Below, one piece after another: positions 1-7,172 of a DNA stretch of 18,509 nt. Position 1 is the stretch's first letter, and the number at the start of each line of letters is the position of its first letter. The DNA is taken from NCBI GenBank assembly GCA_964402115.1, contig CAYOBW010000134.1:1-18509 (forward strand), written 5' to 3'. Origin of the DNA: CAYOBW01 sp964402115 (lineage in GTDB: Bacteria; Verrucomicrobiota; Kiritimatiellia; UBA8416; CAYOBW01). Below the pieces are notes generated by a model. That model was given only the letters and a program-made list of their open reading frames with translations, did not search any database and was not told where the DNA came from. The translations under genes and the position numbers were made by a program.

Positions 1-91
1 TCGGAATATAAAAGGTCAGAAAACCAATCAAAATAGAACCGGCCAATGACAAACACACTAATTTGTAGAAGGACTTGAAAATTTTATTCAT
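1..91 (-). CDS. Partial N-terminus of a membrane or exported protein, cut by the left edge
   Basis: An open frame starts at ATG 91-89 on the minus strand and runs off the window. About 30 residues are visible: a short basic start (MNKIFKSFYK) followed by a hydrophobic stretch (LVCLSLAGSILIGFLTFYI). This looks like a signal peptide or first membrane segment. An AAGGG-type ribosome binding site lies a few bases upstream. The ATG overlaps the TGA that ends the Hpt remnant upstream (ATGA), so the gene was probably coupled to the ancestral hybrid kinase. Too little is present to name a family. Confidence 0.55.
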   Translation of the reverse strand, partial: MNKIFKSFYKLVCLSLAGSILIGFLTFYIP

Positions 92-488
92 GAACTTTCC
101 CTTCGGATATGTCTAACAATTTTAAAAAAATCACCAGATTCCTGAAAGGCCTTCAGTGCCAGGATATGTGGCGTGATATCCGCCAGAAAATTGTCCTGCA
201 TCATTTCTATCATTCTTCGTCATCCATCAGACATTCCATCAGCTTCTGCCTGTTCCAAACAGGCGGATCATCAGACTCTACCTCGTGTGTCATTCCCGGC
301 TCCCTTTCATTCTTTATACTTTCGCCTTCATCCTTGATCTTCGTCAGCCATTTCTCCAAACGGTACGTCGGCTTCTGCGGCGATACCGGTTTGGATACAC
401 AGTCATTCATGCCGGATGTCAGACATTTTTCCCTGCCGCTCTGCACGGTAGGGGCGGTCATGGTGGTGATGGGCGAGAATATGTTGGA
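88..488 (-). pseudogene. Decayed tail of a hybrid histidine kinase (receiver C-terminus plus truncated Hpt domain)
   Basis: In the frame ending at 210, the peptide carries the end of a receiver domain: TMTAPTVQSGREKCLTSGMN, then DCVSKPVSPQK with the conserved Lys-Pro, then a linker and PVWNRQKLMECLMDDEE. The last part is the usual entry to an Hpt domain in hybrid kinases. The frame stops at 212-210. The Hpt continues in another frame from about 213 to a TGA at 90-88 as MMQDNFLADITPHILALKAF and QESGDFFKIVRHIRRESS. Adding one T at about 212-214 would restore EELIEMMQ, so a single-base deletion explains the break. The Hpt ends about where the phosphorylated histidine motif should be, so even the repaired protein would lack a working Hpt. 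The kinase core and the start of the receiver are missing; homology fades upstream of about 488. Confidence 0.7.
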
Positions 489-603
489 TGGTGGGCGTTC
501 TTCGGGATGTAAAAGAAGTTCAAACGATGCGGCAATCAGTTTGGTGGGAAGGTACCCCAGCAGAAATACCACATTACGGGTTATGCAAGGGATGAATCGC
601 AGG

Positions 604-630
604 ACTGGACTCACTGGACTCACTGGACTC
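604..630. repeat. 9-bp tandem array, three perfect copies of ACTGGACTC
   Basis: ACTGGACTC occurs at 604-612, 613-621 and 622-630 without mismatch. The core TGGAC is the reverse complement of the GTCCA core of the array at 647-673, so the two arrays face each other with 16 bp between them. Confidence 0.85.
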
Positions 631-646
631 TATAGAGAAACAAACT

Positions 647-673
647 GTCCATGAAGTCCACAAAGTCCATAAA
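647..673. repeat. 9-bp tandem array, three GTCCANNAA-type copies
   Basis: GTCCATGAA, GTCCACAAA and GTCCATAAA follow one another at 647-655, 656-664 and 665-673. The period is the same as in the array at 604-630 but the orientation is opposite. In RNA the two could pair as three blocks of 5-6 bp separated by 3-nt internal loops. They lie just past the stop codon of the MFS transporter, read on the minus strand. Confidence 0.75.
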
Positions 674-693
674 TGAAAATTTGTTTAAAGAAA

Positions 694-2106
694 TCATGGT
701 CGTTTAGCGAACCTTGTTTCCGGCAGGGTCAAGGCGGCCAGGAAGTTTAACCCGGAAAGGACAACGAGATATAGTGCCGGAGCAGATATGGTATGATAGT
801 GCTTGATTAGCCATGTGGCCATGAGTGGGGCTGTACCGCCAAATATGCACAGGGAGAAATTGTAGGCAAGGCCGATAGCACTGTAGCGAAAGCGTGGGGG
901 GAATAAATCAACCAGGGTCGCAGGGATCGGCCCGAGGTAAAACCCCATCAAGACGGTGAAGCAAATTTGAACGACAAGGACTGGGAAAAATCCACCTTGG
1001 GAACTCAATAGAAAGAGCGGCCAAGACAAGAGGGTCATACCTGCCGAACTCCACACAAGAAGAGTTTTTCGCCCAAACTCGTCAGAGAGTCGGCCAGTTA
1101 TAGGAATCAAAATAATCAGGAGCATCAACGAGAAAGTATTGAGGGCTGCAGTGTAAGGCATGTTAGGGTGGACAAAATGTTCCAGATAAGTTGGCCACCA
1201 GATGAACAGAGTGTAGAATCCACCACCGACTAGAATGACCAACATTGAGGCATGGAAAATGCTGCCAGGAACGAGTTGCACCGCTTCAACAACCGGATTA
1301 CCACCAAGATGCCCCTTCGCTTTCATTTTCTCAAAAACCGGCGTTTCCGTCAGTTCCTTGCGCATCCAGACAGCCGCGAAAGCGATAAGCACGCCAGAGA
1401 GGAAGGGCAGACGCCATCCCCAATCCGACATGGCATTCGGTCCCAACACTACATTGAGACCAACGGCGCTCAGTGAGCCCATCAGCATCCCAGCATAGCA
1501 ACTTGCAAACGTCCAACTGCTGAAATAGCCTAGCTGTTCAGGCGGAGCGTTCTCGGCGACAAAGGTTATCGAACCAATAAGTTCGCCCCCCACAGAAAGC
1601 CCTTGCATTATGCGTAGCAAAATAAGAAGGATTGGCGCGAGTATTCCGATTTCAGCATGAGTAGGTAAAATACCTACAAGAAATGTAGGCACTGCCATCA
1701 TCATCACCGAAAGTTGAAGCGCTTTCTTACGACCATATTGATCGCCGATGTAGCCTAAAAGTATCCCCCCGACAGGCCGTGCGATAAAAGCTGCTGCAAA
1801 AACGCTGAAAGCTCCCAGTAGCGAATCCAGAGGATCGTCCGAAGGAAAAAAATTCTCCCCGATTATTGGAGACAAGAAGCCAAAAATCGCAAAATCATAC
1901 CATTCGAGAGCATTGCCGAAAATGCCGCCCAACATGTTCTTGCGCAAATTGCCAGTTCGATTTCTACCCGCGAGATTTTTGCCATGCGCGATCTTCGCTT
2001 GATGGAGCAACATCATGCAATGCATCAGATCCGCTATGTTCTTTGCATCCGTGGTGTCAGTCTCCGTCTTTAGAAAATTCTCATCATGTTGTTGATCTGT
2101 GGACAT
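694..2106 (-). CDS. MFS transporter, metabolite:H+ symporter (MHS) type
   Basis: A 470-aa inner-membrane permease with about 12 hydrophobic segments. The hallmark MFS loop is present twice: GYIGDQYGRKKAL after TM2 and GRLSDEFGRKTLLV in the second half. The start of the core (GNALEWYDFAIFGFLSP), IARPVGG and LRIMQGLSVGGE are typical of the MHS/ProP group, which takes up osmolytes, dicarboxylates, shikimate or related organic acids with protons. The substrate cannot be told from sequence. A hydrophilic N-terminal extension of about 50 residues precedes TM1, rather long for the family. The ATG at 2106 follows an AAGGTGAAG-like ribosome binding site. The phosphoesterase lies upstream on the same strand, 161 bp away, with a C/G-rich repeat between them, so a shared transcript is uncertain. 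Confidence 0.88.
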   Translation of the reverse strand: MSTDQQHDENFLKTETDTTDAKNIADLMHCMMLLHQAKIAHGKNLAGRNRTGNLRKNMLGGIFGNALEWYDFAIFGFLSPIIGENFFPSDDPLDSLLGAFSVFAAAFIARPVGGILLGYIGDQYGRKKALQLSVMMMAVPTFLVGILPTHAEIGILAPILLILLRIMQGLSVGGELIGSITFVAENAPPEQLGYFSSWTFASCYAGMLMGSLSAVGLNVVLGPNAMSDWGWRLPFLSGVLIAFAAVWMRKELTETPVFEKMKAKGHLGGNPVVEAVQLVPGSIFHASMLVILVGGGFYTLFIWWPTYLEHFVHPNMPYTAALNTFSLMLLIILIPITGRLSDEFGRKTLLVWSSAGMTLLSWPLFLLSSQGGFFPVLVVQICFTVLMGFYLGPIPATLVDLFPPRFRYSAIGLAYNFSLCIFGGTAPLMATWLIKHYHTISAPALYLVVLSGLNFLAALTLPETRFAKRP

Positions 2107-2159
2107 AAATCTTCACCTTCATTGGCACATAGGGGCGCTCGGAGATATACACGATTTTT

Positions 2160-2232
2160 CCCCCCTCCCGACCTCCTCCCGCTGGGGGGATGAGGACATC
2201 CGCCCCCCCCCTCGCTGGAGGGAGGCGGCGAA
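2160..2232. repeat. C/G-rich interspersed repeat, two adjacent CGCTGG hairpins
   Basis: This part of the gap between phosphoesterase and MFS gene holds CCTCCTCCCGCTGGGGGGA (about 2172-2190) and CCCTCGCTGGAGGGAGG (about 2209-2225). Each is a run of C, then CGCTGG, then a run of G, and each can fold into a small stem-loop. The same motif recurs near 4211 and at 14988-15024. Confidence 0.65.
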
Positions 2233-2267
2233 CGGTTACGATAACAGCGGATACACTGAATCAGACG

Positions 2268-3701
2268 TCAATAGACTCGATTGTCATGTTCCGATGTGTC
2301 GGACGTCACATGCACCTGGACTCCATCATAATAGAGAGGTTCATCCAGAATGCCATCAGGGCTCATGTCCACAGCCAAATAAAAAGTGTAGTCACCTGCC
2401 GGTAGATATCCGTTGAACACTTCCGCAGGACCTATCTTGAGTAATGGGTATTGGACCAGCATATTGACTCCTGGAGACCATCCTGAAGGAGTCAGTGAAC
2501 AAATGCCCCACGGGGTGTCTGCCACAACCCACCAATCAGCATTTTGACCAGACAAACTTCCCGGTTCCAGAACACCGGTAACCGACAAGGGTGTCTTATC
2601 GGTAATGTCAATCGACTGACTGCGGCCATTCGCCAGAACAGCAGCAATATCGGTGTCAAATACTTGATAGACGCCTGTATCGCCGCTATAACTGGCTATT
2701 GTTACCTGGCTGTCGTTGATGTCCACGACACTGAAGTAATAAGTGTTGGCAGCCTGTGAAATATGCCAAAGAGCAGAATTCACGCTGGGGGTGGTGGTGT
2801 CCACACCGGCTCCGCAGGTGCCGTTAAGAAGCTGAACGACATTGTTCTGCCAGGGGGGTGTCGGATTTGGAGACGTCTGGGGATTGGGCAGAATGCTGCT
2901 GTCTATGGTCTTCCGAGAATAGAGATGCTGATGCCCGCAAGCGTAGACATCAAATTGATTGTTATCCAGGAAAGCCCAAAGGTTTGTAAAAGTGGTATCC
3001 GGAGTGCATGATGATTCAGATGGGTCGGCAGGGTTGGTTCCGGTGACATAGTAATAGGGCGTATGAATGAAAAGAAATTTATGGGTTGCCTTGGTCTGGG
3101 CCACCTGGGTTTCGAGCCAGGCTAATTGGGTAGGATCAATAGTACCGCATAGGCTAGGGTTAGGGTTATCTGCGGTCAGATAATAAGGGTCCAATACAGC
3201 AAAGAAGGCATCACCTTTGGGGGAGGTAAAGGAATATACCAGTCGCTCATAACCGGGCGGTCCATTGCCGGGATTCTCTGTGAATACATTCTGGTATTGC
3301 TGCTGGTTTACCAGAAAGAACCCTTCGTTGGATTGTCCACATCCATGGGCATAGAGTTCATGATTGCCGATTGCTGTATATAAAGGTATTCCCGCACTTG
3401 TCAGGGGAGCGAAGATGTCTTTCCAGTTCTGAAAAGTGTAAGAGCCCTGGATACATCCTCTGTAGGACATATCGCCGCCGAAGACCACGAAAGCCGGTTG
3501 GGGAGATAATGCCTTTATTTGGGAAATGATGGCGTTTAGCACGGGAGTGTTGACGGGCTCGTCAAGGGAGCCGCCTCGGCTGTCTGCCATAAAGACGAAA
3601 CGCAGGGTCTCACAAAAAGCCGGTGCGGGTGAAAATACGGACGAGACGATGGTGGCAACGAAACAGAGTATCCAAATCATTCGTTGGAATTTGCTAATCA
3701 T
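2268..3701 (-). CDS. Secreted calcineurin-like metallophosphoesterase
   Basis: A 477-aa protein with a Sec signal peptide at about residues 1-30 (cleavage near PAPAFC-ET). The metallophosphoesterase core has its metal-binding motifs in order: FMADSRGG (Asp40), FGGDMSYRG (Asp77), IGNHELY (Asn113, His114), IHTPYYY and ACGHQHLYSR. It should therefore be an active two-metal phosphohydrolase in the periplasm or outside the cell; the substrate is unknown. After the core, about 190 residues form a separate beta-rich region, ending with LPAGDYTFYLAVDMSPDG. I recall similar tails (adding up to 'LPxGTYTFYFGVDMNxNG') on other secreted Desulfobacterota proteins, so this may be an accessory domain. The start is well supported by AAAGGAG at 3714-3708, six bases from the ATG. 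The gene is divergent from the 82-aa gene at 3862. Confidence 0.9.
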   Translation of the reverse strand: MISKFQRMIWILCFVATIVSSVFSPAPAFCETLRFVFMADSRGGSLDEPVNTPVLNAIISQIKALSPQPAFVVFGGDMSYRGCIQGSYTFQNWKDIFAPLTSAGIPLYTAIGNHELYAHGCGQSNEGFFLVNQQQYQNVFTENPGNGPPGYERLVYSFTSPKGDAFFAVLDPYYLTADNPNPSLCGTIDPTQLAWLETQVAQTKATHKFLFIHTPYYYVTGTNPADPSESSCTPDTTFTNLWAFLDNNQFDVYACGHQHLYSRKTIDSSILPNPQTSPNPTPPWQNNVVQLLNGTCGAGVDTTTPSVNSALWHISQAANTYYFSVVDINDSQVTIASYSGDTGVYQVFDTDIAAVLANGRSQSIDITDKTPLSVTGVLEPGSLSGQNADWWVVADTPWGICSLTPSGWSPGVNMLVQYPLLKIGPAEVFNGYLPAGDYTFYLAVDMSPDGILDEPLYYDGVQVHVTSDTSEHDNRVY

Positions 3702-3707
3702 ATTTTT

Positions 3708-3714
3708 CTCCTTT
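3708..3714 (-). promoter_or_regulatory. Ribosome binding site of the phosphoesterase gene
   Basis: AAAGGAG on the minus strand, six bases before the ATG at 3701. It fixes that start. Confidence 0.75.
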
Positions 3715-3847
3715 GCATATTGAAAACAATCTAAGCAAACTTTTGCAAAGAGTCAAAGAAAATGTGTTTCCCCTTACTTCATGTGAAATTTGCATAAATA
3801 ATGGCAACACATTCACTCGTCTCTGATTCCGTATCCACGCAAGCTAT

Positions 3848-3854
3848 AGGAGGT
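3848..3854 (+). promoter_or_regulatory. Strong ribosome binding site of the 82-aa gene
   Basis: AGGAGGT, seven bases before the ATG at 3862, close to a perfect anti-16S match. It is the main evidence that this short unknown frame is translated. Confidence 0.8.
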
Positions 3855-3861
3855 AATCACG

Positions 3862-4110
3862 ATGATTTCAGAAAAAATGCTTGACCCAAGTTCGCCAAAT
3901 TTGCTCTGGCGGAGGCAATTTAGGCCGATTTTTTCACCGGAAGACACGGAACAAATGAGAGTCGTCCATCAGGATGGTGAGCGCAATTTCAAACTGGAAG
4001 TTGTTCGCCCGCGATTCTTGAAAATTGACGAAGTCAATGTAACTGTCAACCAGGATAAGAAAGTCCCAGTCAGAATCCGAGAGAGTATCTCCCCGGGAAC
4101 GGAAACATAA
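3862..4110 (+). CDS. Small protein of unknown function (82 aa)
   Basis: I do not recognise this protein. It has 82 residues, no signal peptide, no membrane segment and no cysteine. It is charged, with a beta-prone middle (RNFKLEVVRPRFLKIDEVNV) and a basic C-terminal part. It has its own strong ribosome binding site and lies in a single-gene slot: divergent from the phosphoesterase (160-bp gap) and convergent with the hybrid kinase. The MITE-like element sits downstream and may end transcription from both sides. The antisense frame at 3969-4184 overlaps it, but has no ribosome binding site that I can see. An unknown cytoplasmic small protein is the safest call. Confidence 0.6.
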   Translation: MISEKMLDPSSPNLLWRRQFRPIFSPEDTEQMRVVHQDGERNFKLEVVRPRFLKIDEVNVTVNQDKKVPVRIRESISPGTET

Positions 4111-4166
4111 AGAATAATTTCAGACTCAGGTTCAATTTCATAAACAGCCTGCCTGATTTGCGTTAT

Positions 4167-4260
4167 TATACTGCAAACGGGCATAATCTTAACTATTTGA
4201 ACCCCCCAACCCTCCCCCGCTGGGAGAGGGAGCGTAAGGATTATGCCCTTTCGCAGTATA
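4167..4260. mobile_element. MITE-like element with 25/26-bp terminal inverted repeats
   Basis: The left arm is 4167-4191, beginning TATACTGCAAACGGGCATAA. The right arm is 4235-4260, whose reverse complement begins TATACTGCGAAAGGGCATAA. The arms match over their whole length except for two substitutions and one extra base. The 43-bp centre holds a C/G hairpin, CCCTCCCCCGCTGGGAGAGG (from 4211). The element has no coding capacity and lies between convergent genes, where it could also act as a bidirectional terminator. A TA duplication at the ends is possible but cannot be separated from the palindromic TATA tips. Confidence 0.65.
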
Positions 4261-4313
4261 GATCATCTTGATTCATATTGTCACCTCGCCAGCAACTTCT
4301 CGATTTTATGGAG

Positions 4314-6884
4314 TCATTCTTGAGTTGTGATCCTGGGATTGTCAAGGACATCTCTGACTTTAGCAGCCAATTGCTTTAACGAGAATGGTTTCTGAATGAA
4401 ATTGACGCCCGGGTCCATCGCTCCATGCGGGGCGATGATATTGGAGCTGTACCCAGACATGTAAAGGCTCTTGATGTGGGTATCGAAGGACAACAAATTT
4501 TTGGCCAGGTCCCGGCCGTTCATATCAGGCATGATAACATCGGTCAATAGCAGGTGAATCTTGCCGGAGTGAGCCTTGACCATCCGGAACGCTTCTCCAA
4601 AAGTTGAAGCGACCATCACAATATAGCCCAGGTGTTCAAGCATCATCCGGGTCATATCCAGAATCACCGGCTCGTCCTCCACCAGCAGGATGGTTTCATG
4701 GCCGCATGCTTCGGGTTTTTCGGAATCTTCCGTCTGCGTGTCTGTCGTATCACCAACATGGCGAGGCAGATAAATCCTGAAAGTCGTTCCATGTTCGATC
4801 TCGCTGTAGACGTTGATGAAGCCCTTGTTCTGCTTGACGATGCCATAGACCGTCGCCAGGCCGAGACCGGTGCCTTTTCCCCGCTCCTTGGTTGTGAAGA
4901 ATGGCTCAAAGATGCTTGCCTGCGTATCCTTATCCATTCCACGCCCGTTGTCGCTCACGGCCATCATCACATAGTATCCAGGCATAAATCCCTTATGCGT
5001 GTCACAGTAGTCCTTATCAAAAATGCTGTTCTCAGTCTCGATGGTCACTTTGCCGACGTCTGAGATGGCATCGCGGGCATTGACGCACAAATTTACCAGA
5101 ATCTGGTCGATCTGCGACGGGTCCATCAGAACCTGCCACAAGCTCTTTGCCGGCAACCATGACAGATAGAGATCCTCACCGATGAGTCTTTGCAGCATAT
5201 TGCGCATCCCTTCCACCGTTTCGTTCAGGTTCAGCACCTTGGGAGCGATGGTCTGTCTGCGGGCAAAAGCCAATAGCTGCCGGGTAAGGTCGGCGGAACG
5301 ATTGGCCGCTTTGAAAATTTCCTCCAGGAAGGCATGGGTTGGATCGGTCGGTTTTACCTGATCCAGGGCCAGATCGGTAAAGCCAAGAATAATTCCCAGC
5401 ATGTTGTTGAAATCATGCGCTACACCTCCCGCCAGCCGGCCTACCGATTCCATCTTCTGGGACTGAAGCAACTGCGCTTGCAGTTCCATCTTTTCTTCCT
5501 CTGCCTGCTTGTGTTCGGTGAGATCGAAAAAACATGCCAGCACATCGTTGCCAAGAATGAGTCCGGAGATTTCCACCATTCGCACCGTGCCATCCTTGCA
5601 GGTCAAATTGTATTCAGCCGGATCGATCAGGGTTGATTCCTGCGTTGCCTTCTCCACGGCCATACGCCATCTCTCGATTGCCTGAGCTCGGTATGTTTCG
5701 TCCGGAAAAGCAAGTTGCCACCACTCTGTGACTGTGGGGATATCGTCGGTGGTGTATCCGAAAAGCTGAATGTGCTTGTCATTGAGAAAACTGATGCCCC
5801 CCTCCCCATCCATCAGACCCATGGGTACAGGTCCCAGTTTCAGCAAAGATCGGAACTTTTCTTCGCTAGTGCGCAAGGATGCTTCCATCCGCCGCCGTTC
5901 GGCCAGTTCCTCTCTCAATTCTTCTGTTTTTTGATGAATCTTGATCTTGAGAGATCTATTCCATAAAATCGCACCGGCCACCCCTATCAGAATGATGGCA
6001 AGAATCACAGCCAGTGCTGTCCAAATGACTCTGGCGGTAAAAAATGTGTGCTGACTCAAATGCACCCATTTATTGTATATCTCGGCATGTTCGTTCGGGC
6101 TTATCCGGGCGATCCCTTTTTCTAGAATGCGGTTGAGTTCCGGCCAATCCTTTCGAGAGGCAAAACTGAGCTGATAGCTGAAATCAGCCGTTCCAGCCAC
6201 ATGAAGATTGGTTATCTTGAGTCTATCGATGATGTAGGAAGCGCTTGCAAGATCCACCACGGCAGCGTCGATATCTCCAAAAGAGACCTTGGTGAGACAA
6301 GCCATATCGTCTTCTACGGGAACAAGAGAAAGGCCGCTGTGCTTTTCCTGCAAAAAGGACTCGACTGCGTAGCCTTTTCCGACTGCAATCTTCAATGACC
6401 CCATGCTGTCAAGCGTGCTTCCACCCTTAAATTCCCTTCTGACGATGATGACTACCGGTACGGTGATGTAGGGTGTGGTGAAAAACAGAAATTCCGACCG
6501 TTGTGGGGTTTTCATCAAAGATGTCACCATATCGATTTCCTCGTGGTGTACCGCGTCAAGAATAGCGGCAAGATTATTGCTCTCCATCGTGTGAAATTTG
6601 ATTCCCAGTTTTTTTTCAAGAAGGGCCGTGTAATCGACAGATATGCCCTTAAGTTTTCCATTCTCATCCTGGAAGATGAAGGGGGCGTAGCTGCGCTCGG
6701 GGGCAAGGCGAATGACCGGATGGTTCGTCAGCCAGATTCTCTCCTCATGAGTCAGGATGTTTTCAGCCGCACCACGTGTTTCCCCTGCCGGCGCCGGTAA
6801 AACAGACAGCAGGCAGAGAAGCAGCACTGCAGCCAAAAAAAATACGATTTGCAGGCCGATAGCCCGGATTCCATTAGAATTCAT
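4314..6884 (-). CDS. Hybrid sensor histidine kinase: SBP_bac_3 sensor, PAS, HisKA, HATPase, receiver
   Basis: An 856-aa inner-membrane kinase. Order: signal/TM1 (residues about 8-33), a periplasmic amino-acid-binding-protein-like domain (about 48-275, starting NHPVIRLAPERSYAPFIF), TM2 (about 280-306), a coiled coil, PAS (about 340-455), a second coiled coil, and HisKA with VAHDFNN (phospho-His490). The HATPase has an N box (NLCVNARDA), DNGRGM and GKGTGLGLATVYG. The C-terminal receiver has LLVEDEP, TDVIMPD (phospho-Asp782), YMSGYS and the KP pair. All catalytic residues look intact. Binding of a small ligand such as an amino acid probably controls autophosphorylation, with phosphotransfer to its own receiver. 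I chose ATG 6884 because GGAG lies nine bases upstream and the signal peptide then starts at residue 1. The longer frame begins at TTG 6968 with no clear ribosome binding site. No output gene is adjacent, so its partner is unknown. Confidence 0.88.
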   Translation of the reverse strand: MNSNGIRAIGLQIVFFLAAVLLLCLLSVLPAPAGETRGAAENILTHEERIWLTNHPVIRLAPERSYAPFIFQDENGKLKGISVDYTALLEKKLGIKFHTMESNNLAAILDAVHHEEIDMVTSLMKTPQRSEFLFFTTPYITVPVVIIVRREFKGGSTLDSMGSLKIAVGKGYAVESFLQEKHSGLSLVPVEDDMACLTKVSFGDIDAAVVDLASASYIIDRLKITNLHVAGTADFSYQLSFASRKDWPELNRILEKGIARISPNEHAEIYNKWVHLSQHTFFTARVIWTALAVILAIILIGVAGAILWNRSLKIKIHQKTEELREELAERRRMEASLRTSEEKFRSLLKLGPVPMGLMDGEGGISFLNDKHIQLFGYTTDDIPTVTEWWQLAFPDETYRAQAIERWRMAVEKATQESTLIDPAEYNLTCKDGTVRMVEISGLILGNDVLACFFDLTEHKQAEEEKMELQAQLLQSQKMESVGRLAGGVAHDFNNMLGIILGFTDLALDQVKPTDPTHAFLEEIFKAANRSADLTRQLLAFARRQTIAPKVLNLNETVEGMRNMLQRLIGEDLYLSWLPAKSLWQVLMDPSQIDQILVNLCVNARDAISDVGKVTIETENSIFDKDYCDTHKGFMPGYYVMMAVSDNGRGMDKDTQASIFEPFFTTKERGKGTGLGLATVYGIVKQNKGFINVYSEIEHGTTFRIYLPRHVGDTTDTQTEDSEKPEACGHETILLVEDEPVILDMTRMMLEHLGYIVMVASTFGEAFRMVKAHSGKIHLLLTDVIMPDMNGRDLAKNLLSFDTHIKSLYMSGYSSNIIAPHGAMDPGVNFIQKPFSLKQLAAKVRDVLDNPRITTQE

Positions 6885-6893
6885 CGACACATT

Positions 6894-6897
6894 CTCC
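6894..6897 (-). promoter_or_regulatory. Ribosome binding site deciding the hybrid kinase start
   Basis: GGAG (within GTGGAGAA) nine bases before ATG 6884. It favours this start over the upstream in-frame TTG at 6968. Confidence 0.55.
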
Positions 6898-7007
6898 ACT
6901 GCCCTGGTGTCATCGTTTTTGGGATAAGTATAGACTTTCAGAAAAAATAATTTTGCTGCGTTAGGCAACTCACATGAAATAATTTCTCAGATCGAGATAT
7001 GTTAAAT

Positions 7008-7172
7008 TCACATGGATGAACAGGATAAAGATTTCCATTCTGTATTTTCATTATCGACCCGCGCGATCAAGCAGTCGGGCCAGTGTTTCCAAAGCTTTTC
7101 CCGAATCAGTTCGGCATCTATCGGGTTGTCTTAAAGATTCAAAATACGCGGCTTATCAGCCATATCAGCCAT
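7008..7172 (-). pseudogene. Broken response regulator (receiver N-terminus with a nonsense codon)
   Basis: The frame starts at ATG 7172-7170, overlapping the end of the kinase gene, and reads MADMADKPRILNL, stop, DNPIDAELIREKLWKHWPDC, LIARVDN. This is the first strand and helix of a CheY-like receiver of the LEDNPxDAELI type. The acidic-pocket Glu codon is replaced by TAA at 7133-7131, one base change from GAA. Homology ends about 30 residues later, and the frame closes at 7010-7008 in sequence resembling a common intergenic repeat. The phosphorylated Asp and the rest of the domain are missing. The original gene was evidently the partner regulator of the upstream kinase. The alternative, a chance frame, is unlikely given the residue match and the classic overlap. 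Confidence 0.75.
7009..7036. repeat. Possible common intergenic repeat, ATGGATGAACAGGAT type
   Basis: CATGGATGAACAGGATAAAG lies exactly where receiver homology is lost. I recall similar 'ACATGGATxAACAGGATxA' stretches dispersed between genes in many Desulfobacterota. Only one copy is in this window, so the call rests on that recollection. Confidence 0.3.

Larger units (their letters stand above)
489..693. other. Non-coding stretch between kinase remnant and transporter
   Basis: No convincing gene is seen. An open frame runs through 489-623 on the minus strand, continuous with the receiver remnant, but its residues match nothing I recognise. The right half holds two 9-bp tandem arrays, described separately. 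Confidence 0.5.

Noticed and set aside
109..654. 181-codon plus-strand frame at the left end
   Set aside because: It is antisense to the receiver/Hpt remnant and includes the 9-bp array as TGLTGLTGL; no domain or ribosome binding site.
604..673. Possible CRISPR-like array
   Set aside because: Units are 9 bp with no spacers and no cas genes nearby.
3702..3861. A sigma-54 promoter at TGGCAACACATTC upstream of the 82-aa gene
   Set aside because: The -24 half is approximate and no TTGCA-like -12 element follows at the right spacing.
3969..4184. 71-codon minus-strand frame over the 82-aa gene
   Set aside because: It starts inside the MITE-like arm and has no clear ribosome binding site, whereas the plus-strand frame has a strong one.
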